Shown piece by piece: positions 43,310 through 55,200 of a stretch of DNA of 64,000 nucleotides (its first letter is position 1; each line of letters starts with the position of its first letter). A model generated the notes under the pieces. The model had not been told where the DNA came from. It searched no databases and saw nothing but the letters and a program-made list of their open reading frames with translations. Source of the DNA: Morchella semilibera (Eukaryota > Ascomycota > Pezizomycetes > Pezizales > Morchellaceae); the NCBI GenBank assembly GCA_009192285.1, contig CM018603.1, forward strand, positions 6,445,613 to 6,509,612. Direction: 5' to 3'. Position numbers and translations under genes: made by a program.

Positions 43310-45848
43310 CTTTTTTTATTATTATTTTGAGCGGGCGAGCGAGCGTGTATGTAGATAACGTTACTGGGTTTCTCTTGGGAAAAAATCTGGGCGAGTACCC
43401 CCCCTTATAAGGAAGGAAACCTCAAACACTTTTACCAGGGGGGGGGTTCTTCCCTTCCTTTCACCCCTGGATCCCCCTCACATATACATGTAGGTATGTG
43501 AAAGTTAGCCTTTTTTTCACCCTGAACCTGTGCAGCTTATTTTATGGTTGTTTTGGCCAACCCGGACTCTTACCCACTCACCACCCCGCTCGCTCGGAAG
43601 GAGAGAGGCTGTGTGCCACGCGCTTAGTGACACTACAGCAGCACAATTATTTCCGATTCTAGAGAGTTTACTGTATTAATTAGAGGCTTTGAGTTAGCCC
43701 TCTTTTTCATTATTTCGGCTGTATTAGTAGCGTCGTGTTACCGACTGTACGATCACTGGCTCGATACGCTTAGTCATCTATTTTCGATGCTCCACTAGTT
43801 AGACTGTGTCATAAATGTTATCTACGACTTACGGAAAACCGTTGGTCCTTTGGCGTTCGCTGATACAAGCCGAGCGGAATAGTGATGCCTATGAAACACG
43901 TTCCCCTTACTTACCAGGTAATCGTACAGGGTGCGGGCCCGGGGAAGATCCTGATAAAGGCTACTATCGACATGTTCCACCGTATCGGAGCTCAGGGATA
44001 GACATTCTTCTGGATGTTCGTCGGTCGGCAGGGATAGAGAAGGAGAATTGTGCTTGTGGAGAAGCTACGGTAAGGAGTCGTCCTCGTAACAATAATATGT
44101 CCCGTTAATGGAAGTTTGTCGCTGTACTGGTATACCCAATCCCCCCTCGAAGAACAAACGCTTAACGACGTCGTTCCAGCTCCATGGGCCAGGAAGGAGT
44201 TTGACCCGTTACGGTTCCCGATCCTCCGGTACACATATGAACGTTAGTAAAGGTACCTGCTCGGGTTAGGTAATGAGAACCCGAAAATGCAAGCTGCAAA
44301 GCAGGGGCCTAATTTGGTGTAGTTTTTTGCCAGTAGCGAATTAGAGGTTGTTACCGTTAAAAGTCATTTTGTAAAAGAGTACTAGGGATACCCACTGGTG
44401 GCGTGTAATTGACACTTTTCTAAACGCTCGTTTGCGTTCGTTTCGAGTCCTGCGACAAGGTGGCGCCATTTTGAAATTCATCATCCACTCCCCCTTTACG
44501 CCTTGTTTTCATAAGAGTAGCAATGTATTCTCTTTACTTGATAGGTGAAGTGTATAAATAAATCATTAACTGCTAAAAATTGATAGGACACGGTTGTTGC
44601 ATGAGCCGCAGCAACTGGGTTATCCCGTGTTGCAATTTATGCAAGGCTTCGGAGGTTCCCATCGCAAATAAATAATAACTGCATAAAGTGTAGTTTTGTG
44701 CGCGCGTTAAAATAATTGATGGGTGGAACCGAGTGCGAGTGACGGTTTATGAATGGGGCTGTATATTCGAAAATTCTAGCAGGTGGGTGAACTATCGAGT
44801 GATACTCTGTGATCTCTGATTTGATTAGGCGTTCAAAGATAATTGATACTAATATACTTCCCCCCAGTTTCATTTGGTTGTGGCTGGCGCCAGTGATTTG
44901 GAAACGTAACGTGTATGGGCCGAATCAAGTTGCAGTCATGGCCAAAAACTGCCCTATGAGCGTAAAGGGTATCCACAAAATCGAACCAACAATACGAGCT
45001 CACTCAGCCCGTAAATAGCACTAAGATAACTTAGAAGTATGCTGTAGGGGCTAGAAGCGGACATTATATGCTGACCCGTGTTAAGCACTATTGAATGGTT
45101 TAGCAACCCGCAAGATCATGAGTTTATGAGGAGTTAGGGTGAGGAAAAGGCGGGGCCTCCAAGACCCGCTTAGAACACCTCGTGAAATGAAATAAAAATG
45201 GCTTTTGAGAACCACATTAGTGAATAAGCAGATAGCTACCGCTAGGGGCGCCTAGGCTACTGATGCTATCTCTCAAATAAGAGCGAGAGCGATAGGAGTG
45301 AGTGTGTATGTTCATAGGATTTTTTGCCCACTATGCCGATACCAATGAAAAAGAAACCATGAGACGAGTTGGTGAACAGCATGTGGGTTGGTCACAATTG
45401 ATGCAGAAGCTTGGAAACTGCACCTGTTGATAGTTAACATTTGTAAGATAGATCCGTAATGAATACAGCTTACTGTGTCGTCGTCACTGAGCCGGTCAAC
45501 TATGTGTACGTGCACCGATAGCTGTCTCAAGAACCACCAAACCCTCTCACACAATAAAACTTACGGTGCCTGACCTTACCTGGTGGCGTTCAACATCTCT
45601 CTGAAGAATTGCTTGAATGGTTATTGATAATGCAAATCCAAGATTCTGGGTCCTGGCCCCCTTAAGTCTCCAATAGTCACAGTAACAAAGGCTCATTAAT
45701 ATCCCGAGTAGGTCACTTGTAAACGTATAGAATAATTTCACAAGAAGGCATTAGAGGTTAGCCTCTCCAGCCCGATGCGATGTAAAGAATTGCTGATCCG
45801 TAAAGCTTATAACCGGCAGGGTTACCTTCTTCCTTTACTAATGTTTGA

Positions 45849-45874
45849 CCGTCCCCCTTGGCCGTCCCCCTTGG
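45849..45874. repeat. 13-bp direct tandem, two copies
   Basis: CCGTCCCCCTTGG occurs twice in succession and is followed by a third partial CCGTCA. No function is apparent. Confidence 0.85.
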
Positions 45875-46156
45875 CCGTCACTTTCTGATTCAAATGGGGC
45901 TCCAGGTCCGGTTAAGTAACTGCATGTAACAGATGTGTTGAGGGTCGAGCTCTGGAGCTATGTATTGCCCCCCCCCCCCCCAAGCCAGAAACAGCAAAAA
46001 GTGATGTCTTCGCACTGGGCTAGCTTATATCTGATTGGGCCTAAGATGCCATTCAGAACCACCCCAGAAAAAGGTCCTGTTTGCACGGCGCAAACAGATA
46101 AATTTTGAAACAGAGATTTAGTTCACGTGACCAAACACGGAGAAGTAGGTCTGACC

Positions 46157-46211
46157 TAGTCTCGTACCCATCCCCTACGAGCAGACGAGCAGCTTGCTGG
46201 GTACGAGCCTA
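46157..46211. mobile_element. 55-bp foldback element with 9-bp target duplication, copy 2
   Basis: Its ends TAGTCTCGTACCCA and TGGGTACGAGCCTA are inverted and match the ends of the 23844-23903 element (TAGTCTCGTGCCCA). The 9-mer GGTCTGACC flanks it at 46148-46156 and 46212-46220. The centre (CTACGAGCAGACGAGCAGC) no longer pairs fully, so this copy looks older than the other. Confidence 0.8.
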
Positions 46212-46895
46212 GGTCTGACCTTGTCCTTTGAGATTATGATGTGTCAGTATTACCCTGAAAAGTTCCATGGCGTTTAAACATGATGCAGACTTTTTAGATA
46301 GCAGAGTTTTGGTTACATAAGGGATTTGGGCGTCTTAACCTCTGTTTAGGTGCTCTCAATAGCTCTGAAAATAAGGGGATGACGCTACTGTCAAAGGGAA
46401 AGGGTACAAAGTCTAGTAAAAGCCATAATATAAGGTGTTTATCGGGGATCGCGGACTTCTATTACTCAACTTGTTCTGAAAGCGAGGATACTTATTTCAT
46501 GAAATTGATTCTCACCAGAAAGGGTGGTGTGGGACATAACTTCTATGCGCTAAACTAATAGAAACAAAATGCTATAACAAAGAACAAAACACGCTCCGTT
46601 GAGGCATAATCAATAGAAACATAGGGAAAGGGAAAGAAAGAAAACAAAACCGAGACTAGCTCTAAGTAAGCGCCACAGGGGCTCTCTATCATTCTATATT
46701 TAGGAAATGGTGCGCTTGCGAATAGGTTGGATATGAGTTGATAATTCGCCTCATGGATTTAGTAACTATCGAGCTCTGAATCCCGCTAATACCAAGGAGA
46801 ATATAAGAGAAGTAAAACAGAGTTCACTGACAAACAAAAACCCACCAAATACTTACCATCCTAATTCGAAGCTCCTCAGGGCCCCGTAATTGAGA

Positions 46896-49091
46896 TTAAA
46901 ACTGCATATACTCATCGAAATCCATATCTAGGTCTAGCCCAAATAGCTCTTCGTTCTTCTCGCCATAGTAATCGTTCTCATTCTTTTTCACTTCATTGAC
47001 CTCAGCATAATTCACCTTCTTCTTATTTCTAGGACTTTTCCTTGTTGGTGTCATCGGTAAAGAATAGCTATTCTTTCTTAAGCTACTCCTGGTTGGTGTT
47101 ACCGGTGTAATATCAAAGCTCACATTTCTTGGGCTCCTTCTTGTTGGCGTTGATGGTGACATTGAGAAAGGGTCACTCTTCCCCCTTGCACTTCTCCTCA
47201 AGGGGGTCATCGGTGCAGTAGCAAGTAGGTCGAATGTAGCCAAAGAGGGCGAATATCCCAGTATGGGGGACAACGGAAGTCTCCCGTTTGTATTAGGCGA
47301 AGAGAGGATATGAATCCTCATGTTTATTGGTGGTTCACGACCTTTCTTTTGTGGGGGTGATTGTAAAGTCACTGCCCTCCTCTTTGGATCAGGTGAAGAA
47401 TCAGGTGTAGGCTCTCTCTCTCTTTTTCTTTTTCTATTGTCTGCTTTCCTGTTGTCTGGTTGCCCGTTTCCTTTCTTCCCTAGAAAGCGCACAGCGGTCG
47501 CACCAGTAATCCCCATGCCCATCTTCTTGGAAATCCCATTTCTCGGTGCAATAAGTAAATCGCAGCGACCCGCTTCTTCTAATCTGTTCATTTCAGCCAC
47601 GGTCACACCGGTTGCCCTGCGACCTCCCCACAATGCTCGAGTAGACAACTGCTTGTCTATACTTTCTTGGGTAACTCCTGGTGGTGCACGATGTAGACAT
47701 TTGGCACGAGATTTCTTAACATTCGAGAGCCACAGGGCAGCAAGCAGCGTGTCTTTCCCCTGTGCCTGTGGCTGTCTGGGGTTACTGTTGGCCCGCCATG
47801 TTTGGAATGCAGTGAGCTCTTTACTACAGAGCGCCATCTTGTTATTATTCTTCATTTTTTTCCCGGCTGGAGGTTCTTTAATGAAGTTACTGCGATTGTC
47901 TGGGATCATAGTTCTAGTAGCAAGAATGGGGATAATATTAGTAAGAGATTCAAAGCATTGGAGATGAAGGAAGCAGCTGGCGAAATAAGGGTCATTATCG
48001 CGTTCGTCAGATTCTTTAAATCTGCCCGAGACTTCGTCGATAGCGACACGGTACTCGCCAACTTTGAGGATACCACCGAGAACACAATCTTTAGCACGAC
48101 AGGAGGTGTATTTTGGCTTTGACCCGCTTTTGTTTGCTTTTCTGTCGTGGGGGGCTGAAGAGGAGATATATCGATTTTTGGCCTCGTATGGGTGTTTCTC
48201 AACTCTCAGGACAAGAGCAGTGCCGAGGGGATGATAGCGGAGGAACGAAGTGAGAGTTGCGGGAGTGAACGAAATTGACTTCTCAAGGAATCCAATAGAG
48301 TTGTAGGTTATTCCCGAAGAAGGGAGGCCCGGGGCATGCCAGGTGGGGAGGGGCGAGTAGGTGGAGTATGTAAAGTCGGTCGTGGATTTCGTATGAGTAA
48401 TTGTGTAGGAACCATTAATACGAATACGGGGGGCAGAGGTAGTAGAAAAGAAATAGTTTGTAGGGTCTATAGTGGGGTAGGCTGGGGTTGGAGTCGTACA
48501 GGGGGATGATCCAATTTCAATGGCAGTTGAAGAATTTTTGGGGTCTGATGACCGATGCTGCATATTGTGGAACCCGTCTTCCGGCAAGGAGGACAATGTA
48601 ATAGATTCATAGATATCTGATGGTTTCTTCGAGTAGATAATAGAATCAGGAGTATAAAGTTGTAGTTTTACCGGCGTGATTGCAGTTGGACAGCTCGACT
48701 CATCAAGCATCCGCAATTCAGGATCGATATGCGAGTCATCAACACTGATTGATGCATATCCAGAGTTTGCTGCTACTTGGTTAATATCAAACTCCATACC
48801 TTGGATCCCGCCAAAGTTGAACTCATCAAGCTGTACATCCTGCCCAGCAGGCAATTGCAGCTCTTCCCCTTGGAAATCAAAGTTATCAAGCATTCCAGCG
48901 AATGATTGATCGTCCCCAAACACATCCATGTTAAACTCTTGGGAGTCTTGCACACCACTCTGGTGAATATCGGCGTTCATCGTATCCTCGAAGTTTGCGA
49001 AGAAGGAATCGATGAAACGTTTGGTTCCTGGGGTAACTGGACTGTTCGGTAGAATTAGCTGGTCAAATTGGTCAATTGTTCCGGCAGACAT
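46896..49091 (-). CDS. Intronless unknown protein with Cys/His-rich domain and TPTRRSPR repeats
   Basis: One exon of 731 residues, with no known family recognised. The N-terminal 150 residues are acidic and Asn/Gln/Phe-rich (DNFDFQGEELQLPAG) and resemble a transcriptional activation region. At about 330-395 a conserved-looking domain reads YTSCRAKDCVLGGILKVGEY, then ASCFLHLQCFESL. This C-x4-C...H-x2-C-F arrangement is reminiscent of PARP-type or other treble-clef zinc sites. A second conserved block is LSTRALWGGRRATGVTVAEM. The C-terminus has a bipartite basic signal (RKRKREREPTPDSSPDPKRR) and a repeated TPTRRSPRN / TPTRSSLRKN / TPTRKSPRNK motif, likely phosphorylated S/TP sites with DNA or chromatin contact. 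It ends in an acidic tail. Nuclear location is inferred. The gene is divergent from the intronless gene at 51031, which has a comparable Cys/His pattern. Confidence 0.75.
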   Translation of the reverse strand: MSAGTIDQFDQLILPNSPVTPGTKRFIDSFFANFEDTMNADIHQSGVQDSQEFNMDVFGDDQSFAGMLDNFDFQGEELQLPAGQDVQLDEFNFGGIQGMEFDINQVAANSGYASISVDDSHIDPELRMLDESSCPTAITPVKLQLYTPDSIIYSKKPSDIYESITLSSLPEDGFHNMQHRSSDPKNSSTAIEIGSSPCTTPTPAYPTIDPTNYFFSTTSAPRIRINGSYTITHTKSTTDFTYSTYSPLPTWHAPGLPSSGITYNSIGFLEKSISFTPATLTSFLRYHPLGTALVLRVEKHPYEAKNRYISSSAPHDRKANKSGSKPKYTSCRAKDCVLGGILKVGEYRVAIDEVSGRFKESDERDNDPYFASCFLHLQCFESLTNIIPILATRTMIPDNRSNFIKEPPAGKKMKNNNKMALCSKELTAFQTWRANSNPRQPQAQGKDTLLAALWLSNVKKSRAKCLHRAPPGVTQESIDKQLSTRALWGGRRATGVTVAEMNRLEEAGRCDLLIAPRNGISKKMGMGITGATAVRFLGKKGNGQPDNRKADNRKRKREREPTPDSSPDPKRRAVTLQSPPQKKGREPPINMRIHILSSPNTNGRLPLSPILGYSPSLATFDLLATAPMTPLRRSARGKSDPFSMSPSTPTRRSPRNVSFDITPVTPTRSSLRKNSYSLPMTPTRKSPRNKKKVNYAEVNEVKKNENDYYGEKNEELFGLDLDMDFDEYMQF

Positions 49092-51030
49092 TTTGTGATA
49101 ACTTTGATTTTTTCTTAATTGGGTATTAGCTGGGATGCTGGTTTTTGTTCGTATTGGACGGTGGATGGATGCGTGATGGCAAAGTGATACTTCTGATTGG
49201 TATTGGTGAACTTTATATCAGTACGACCTGCGCACGAGTACTTGAAAAGAGTGTATCAAGACGAAATCCTCCAGGGAATTGAAAAAAAAGAGAGTTGAGA
49301 GAATGTTCGCTTGAAAATAGCTTGCGGCCCTATATGGGAATAATCGTCATTTTATATGTGGCCCGTGTGAATATGGTAGGTCTCGATTCTCCAAAGCTAG
49401 ATCCATTTTGTTTATTGTGTTACATGTGGTAGCTTTGCTAATAGTTGGTTGGTTTTGCCTTTATATGAGTGAAACGAAACAAAGGCCCGGGTACTTGGCA
49501 GTACATATTAGTGCGAGTGACAGTTGGTGAGAGAAGGCTTTGTAGTTCTCGACGTGAGCTTAATTAGTGGAAACATACGAGGCATGGTCATATGGCGATA
49601 TATATTTACTTGCGCAGCTGCCCAATTTCTAGTTAATTAAGGAGAAAGAAAGTTCTGTTGGTTTCGGGCCTGATAGTCGACATAGCCGTCACAGTCGCAA
49701 CATGTATAGAACTGCCAGAATTAGTTTTTTTAAAGTCAGAGACTATGGAATTTGGAAACTTGTTTTATGGGGTTTGTTTAATTCGCCGACCAAAGAAGTA
49801 CAGTACCAAAAAGAGGGGCGGGATCATGATCACTACAGTATTCCCGTACTACGCTAGGAATGGGGTAAGAATACGGTACTATTGGTACAATATTCTTTCT
49901 CCGATGGCAGTTTAATTCGTTATTCGTTACTAAATCTCTAGGCCTATGGTAGTGATTTCATCCCATTTTTCACAATGTACTACTAGGGCCTCGTTTCACA
50001 GTTTGCTAGAGGTTTCCTCATGGACTCAAACCCAAAGAGAGTCTCAAGCTTGAATGCACAAGTTTGCAAATTAGTTACTCAGAGGATAGCCTTAAAGCTT
50101 ATTTTTTAATCAGCATTCTATGATCGATAGATACATGTAGTATAGTACATGAAGTACATACATGTAGTTCGATGCGTATATACATCTATAACAATAACGG
50201 AGCCACTACATTGTGGATTTGTGAACGGAAGTACATGGATAGGGGGTGGCACCTTTAAATTTAGATTTGCGTTAAAGAATCAACGTTATCACCTATTGTC
50301 ATAGCTGTAAGGCCGCATACAATTAATGAATTAAACAAAAAAAAAAACCTTTATCACCTAAGTCAACAAACTACTTACCTCGTTTTGTGGAACCATATGT
50401 ACATGAATTTTCAGCCGTGACCTGCTATATAAATCTATAGGGTTAGCTCACGTCTCAACGTAACTTCTACGTAGCATTGCCTTGAACTACATGTATATAC
50501 CATTATAGTGGAACAGCCTATACAGAATTAATACAATTCTACACCCAAGAGTATCGTGCGCCCAAGACATTCATGTGGGAGCCTACGTGCTGTCCCTTTT
50601 GTTATTGATTAAATTGCGAAGAAATCGGTTATCGGTGAGTGAGAATACATACCTTTCAAGCAGAAAATTAAGAGTCGCGTGAGAGCCGATGCAATTACAT
50701 ATAGCGAATTTTAAGTACATTACACGAAAAATCCGGCCATGTAAAAGTTGGAATTGAATCTTCTACCTTCATCTCCCACTGGCCTCCCACCTCCCACCCC
50801 GCACCTCACACCCCACCCCTCGCTCTCCACTTACACTGAACGCAATAGTCACAAACTGTAGAGATATACCCTTCTTGATCTGCAGCTGCTCATTCCCCTC
50901 AACCACCAACTGCTAGATAGCCAACCAGACAAACACGAACAAGCTCCTATCTTAGTCCGCCTTAGCCCCCAAACCTCACCTGAGCGTCTCGAGGCGTTTA
51001 AGATCTACAATTTGCATCAAAACCATCATC
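49092..51030. other. Divergent intergenic region with one MITE and three TACATGTA sites
   Basis: This 1.9-kb spacer carries promoters for both flanking intronless genes. It contains the CAGTACC MITE copy B (49801-49977) and TACATGTA at 50132, 50159 and 50488. No gene is visible. Confidence 0.55.
49801..49977. mobile_element. CAGTACC MITE, copy B (177 bp)
   Basis: Its left end CAGTACCAAAAAGAGGGGCG is identical over 20 bases to copy A at 19726, and the interior (GGGTAAGAATACGGTA, CTATGGTAGTGATTTCA) matches as well. TA flanks it at 49799-49800 and 49978-49979. Compared with copy A it carries an extra ATGATC beside ATCACTAC. It is non-coding. Confidence 0.82.
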
Positions 51031-52278
51031 ATGGATCCTGGGTATCTCCACCCCACACCGGCCTCAACAAAACGCTCCCATATCATCACTCTCACTCTAC
51101 CAAAATCCAAAGATTTTCTACAAGGCCTCAACGATTCGGGCAGTCTCGGAGCCTCTCTGGGTGTCACAGTTGAGTCCACCCGGGTTAAAGAGTCAACTCC
51201 AGAATCTCAGCAAGAGGGATACTCCTCCAACCCTGACCAGGACTCCAAGGGTTCGCCTTCTCCGGCCACGAGTCCCGAGAATGGTAATGCATCTACGCAG
51301 CGATCATCTCCTCCATCTTCCCCATCTCCCCTACCACAGAAAGCTTTAAGTGACATACGCCTTGAAGCAGCCAGAGAGGCAGTTGGGATCTTCCGTTCAT
51401 GGGCTCGCGAAGATATTCTGAACGAACTGAACGAAGCTCTTGCAATTAAGGATGCCTCAGGAATGGAAGCGGAGCTTCTGCAAAAGGCAGCATGGGTAAA
51501 AGAATGTCTGAGAGCGAGGTACCAGGTCTGGGTTCAGTATTCAGAGGCGTTTACCAGTGAGGGCTCTTCAAGGAGTTTAAGAGGAAATAAAGATCATGAG
51601 GTGAAGATTTGTTGTGGATACCCTGGGTGCGGGAGAGTCTGGGACAACGGAGAGATAAGAATTAGCTTTGAGCCACCAGGATGGACGACCGTAGAGAAGA
51701 TTAAAACTCCTTGCAAAAAGAATCTCGCCTTTGAGCTCGATGGTATACCGGAGGATAGAGAGGAAGGGGGAATCATCACTAGGGAGACCCAAGAGGAGGA
51801 CACCAGCAAAGAGATCAAAAGATTGCCGGATTACCAAACCTTGCTCACTAGCCCCCGACATATCCGCCTCCACGGTCACGGCGAGTTCTTTTGCCTTCAC
51901 TGCTTTGAGAAGCTCCTAGCTCCCCCAGCCGCTCCTGCTGATTCGAGCAAAAAGCGTAAGCGAGAAGATAACAAGCAATACCTTCGCCCAAGCCCTCTTT
52001 GCAGAATATACGGGTTTGTGTTTCCAGAGACTCGCATATCCGCGGACGGCAAGTTTCAGCTTGACGAAGACTCGGAGAATATTGTGGAAATGTGGAAGGA
52101 CGCACTTTTTGACAAGGGGTTGAGGGATATGAGAGAACATTCTAGGGAGCTTTGGAAGAGAACGGAGGAAGCCCCTGTGGAAATGAATGGCCTTGAGCTC
52201 GGAGATGGAAGAGGCTTGGCAGAGTTGTTAAGCAGAAAGAAGGAGGAAGTTGGCAGAACAGCCAAGAGGAAGAAATGA
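51031..52278 (+). CDS. Intronless unknown protein with Cys-rich zinc-like domain
   Basis: One exon of 415 residues, with no named family recognised. An N-terminal Ser/Pro-rich low-complexity part (residues 45-105) precedes a helical block (DIRLEAAREAVGIFRSWARE, LLQKAAWVKECLRARYQVWV). A Cys-rich domain follows: ICCGYPGCGRVWDNGEIRIS at about 190-210 and RLHGHGEFFCLHCFEKLLAP at about 277-297. This gives C-C-x4-C and C-x2-H-C-F groups that could coordinate zinc. A basic KKRKREDNK and a C-terminal helical segment (IVEMWKDALFDKGLRDMREH) end in KRKK, so a nuclear location is likely. The spacing resembles the Cys/His domain of the divergent neighbour at 46896-49091, and they may be distant paralogues. 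Confidence 0.75.
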   Translation: MDPGYLHPTPASTKRSHIITLTLPKSKDFLQGLNDSGSLGASLGVTVESTRVKESTPESQQEGYSSNPDQDSKGSPSPATSPENGNASTQRSSPPSSPSPLPQKALSDIRLEAAREAVGIFRSWAREDILNELNEALAIKDASGMEAELLQKAAWVKECLRARYQVWVQYSEAFTSEGSSRSLRGNKDHEVKICCGYPGCGRVWDNGEIRISFEPPGWTTVEKIKTPCKKNLAFELDGIPEDREEGGIITRETQEEDTSKEIKRLPDYQTLLTSPRHIRLHGHGEFFCLHCFEKLLAPPAAPADSSKKRKREDNKQYLRPSPLCRIYGFVFPETRISADGKFQLDEDSENIVEMWKDALFDKGLRDMREHSRELWKRTEEAPVEMNGLELGDGRGLAELLSRKKEEVGRTAKRKK

Positions 52279-55200
52279 TGACCGACCGTATCGAGTCCCA
52301 TAGGAGTGAACTGGTGATGGTTAACTATGAAGATTTAACATTACATTAGGGTATGGGTTAACCCTCTGTGCGGATGGATAACTAGCAGATTGTAAGCTAT
52401 CAGGTTTTCCGGTTAAGAACTCTCTTAAAGTGACTAAAATTCATTTCTCATTTCTACTTTCATATTTCGCGCGTTTCCCTTTTCTCACTCTTTATATTTT
52501 TTTTTGCGCGATCAGTCGATCAATCTTCATCGCTACAACTTTACAACTACTAAGTATGTGATCTAGTTTAATACCATATACTCAGCTCTGTCATTTTAAC
52601 TCGTTGGATTCGCAGACCGGTCAATCCTCTACACAGTGCTCAAAGAAGTTACATTAACTAATTCTAGCTACGGCTAGCGGGTCAAAGACTTGAATCACAA
52701 AGGGTCACTCGATAAGTACCAGGTCTTGGCGTCAGTGATATTTGATGATGCACTATCGCTCAAGCCGAATAAGACCCTGAAGACATAGTCACTGTAGACT
52801 TCCATGATGTGACAGGGGTTAAGAGAGAGGGCGTTTTCAACTATGGACATCTACAGTTCAGTGCTATGACATCTGGCGATGCTAAAGGCTGTAGGGTCGC
52901 GGTAGGGAATATAGGGCCTCGGCAGGCTCGGAGTTACTTGTCATGTAGGAGAGAAGGTTGGTAGAGGTGTTTTGTGTTAAGTAGCCCTAGGTGTTCGGTG
53001 CAGAAGCGTGCTGAGGTTGTGCGTTTTGGGGGGAGCTTCTCTATAGGGCTCGATTAGTTAGTTATCTGTTAAGAGTTGAGGTTGTTAGAGCGGTTATGTT
53101 ACGCATACTAAGTCATTAAGACACGTCGTACCATACCTTAGTTGTTGTAACTACTTTTTATCCAGGGCAAGGAGGGGTTAATGAGAATATCACCATTGCT
53201 TATATTTATTCACTGCCTAAATTCTCTATAGCGTGTAGTAAATCGGGATCTATTTCGGAGGGAAAGTCAAATATATGTAGAGGCGGTTGTGGATGGGATG
53301 TTGGAAGGTTGAGTACACTTATATATGCCCACTCTACTAGGCATTGGACCTTGGGGGGGGGGGGGCAGCGGGGGGCTGCATGGAAGAAGAGGTCGTATGG
53401 GGGTGATAAGATAGCGCTTAAAATCCACGCAAAGTCTCTTTATCTCGATACACCGGGAGAGAGGTCCGTGATGTAGCTGGGGACTATGGTGAACATTGTA
53501 AATGGTTCTGTTATTTCTAGTGCAGGGGTTGTGAGAATGGGACCGTGGCTGATACTGCCTAGCAGGAGCGTTCTTAGGGTTGTGCAGGTTGGGGCGGCTG
53601 AACTCCAATCTTGGCAACCATACAAACACCAGTTCCCGCATACTCCGACTACAAATCTCATCGAACTTTGTCTTTCCGCCAGATCCTACAGCTGAGAACC
53701 ATCCCTAAACCCTTCGGTCCCTGATAGCGGTGAGAGAGTTATGGGATGCATTGACTTTAGGCCCTGGGATTGGAAAGATGCCAAAGGTAAGGTCACTGAG
53801 GGTTTTCTCCACTTTGAACGCTCTCTGACAGCTGATTGGTAGTACTTCTCGTTAGAGTGATCAAGACGGCGCCTTTTCTCTGGTAAACACCGGCTCAGAT
53901 AGTATTAGAAGTTAGGGTCACAAGGAGTTGGTGGTATGCCCACTAGGAACATCTCGCTCAATACCTCGGAGCAGTGCAAACTCGAGGCGCTGCGCGAGCC
54001 TAGCCCAGCCCAGACAGTGGCTGTATGTACCTGCTTAGTTTCCAATCTAACCTTGAAGCTCTTATGTACTGATACCTCGAATCTGCCACGAATCGTAAGC
54101 TGAACCTACAAAGAGATATATATATTCTATCCAGGTGGTGAAATTTCCCGTTTCGTAGAGAGGCTGCCCCAGTCAGGTTGTTTCGCCAGCAGGCTGACCT
54201 GCTCAAGGTATATATAATACCCACTCGGTCAACTTGTTCACGAAGTATTCTATTCAGGAGGTTCAATATTAATGACTTTACCGACAGCTACAAAAGTCAA
54301 GGGGAGTGCACTACTGAAATACACCTGTACCTAAGAGTCTCGCCTTTAAACTATACCCTCTACTGAGATTCTAGATCGATAATAAGCCATCCATACTCAA
54401 TAGTTCTCTTACCCCCTAATCGACACGCTCGAACGCTCTGTAGACCCCTTCTTTAGCCCGCCGAGCAAGGAGTCAAGACGTCAGACATAACTCGAGACGA
54501 ACCGCGATGAATGGGACCAGCAGTGAGGGACCGAAACCGACCGCCGTATCATTTCTTGATCCCACACCCAGATGAGACCTTCAATGAGGGGGTGTTGTCC
54601 GGCGGTCAACGTCCCGGGCCCGGGGGTATCTACGTACCCGTTTGCCATGCTCCGGAATTAGGGGTAACGTTTGGCTACTATGTACTTGTGACGGTGGGCT
54701 TAAGTCCTGTTTTGGCGCATAGGTAAGTTCCAACTTTGGGTAAAACAGCAAATCTTGTTTCTACCAAAAGTGGAGCTTGATATGCACTCCCATTCGACAG
54801 AAACACCAACTACATGACATTATAGGATTCTTAAACGCGCGGATCTAACATAACCGCAACAAGGACGGGAAACTCTATCACATCTATAGACAATAGGTGG
54901 GTAAGAGGAGAGCTTGAAACTCTTCACAAGACAGCTATGGACAGATAGACAACACAATTATCCCCTCGTTCCTGGCCCTAGTCCTAGTCTTCGTCTGAGA
55001 TGGTCTAGAATTCGGGCCCAACACCGCCTTGGCCCGCCGGTCAAACATTATGTCACGCCAAGTGCAAGGAGGCAAAACGGCCGAGTGACTATCTGTGAAG
55101 GGGGGCGCACATCTTGCCCTACTACACTAACTACCCGCCCCACAGCATAACAGTCGAAAACCTACTAATCTAGTGCTACTATTCTTAACTAGACAATATA

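Larger units (their letters stand above)
43310..46895. other. 3.6-kb intergenic region
   Basis: No gene can be supported. It holds a foldback element at 46157-46211, a 13-bp tandem at 45849-45874, a lone arm resembling the 19526 MITE near 44256-44292, and TACATGTA at 43485-43492. Confidence 0.5.

Noticed and set aside
53267-53990. Minus-strand protein-like fragments (possible decayed F-box or leucine-rich gene)
   Set aside because: Stops in every frame and no motif strong enough to name a family; I mention it only as gene-poor sequence.
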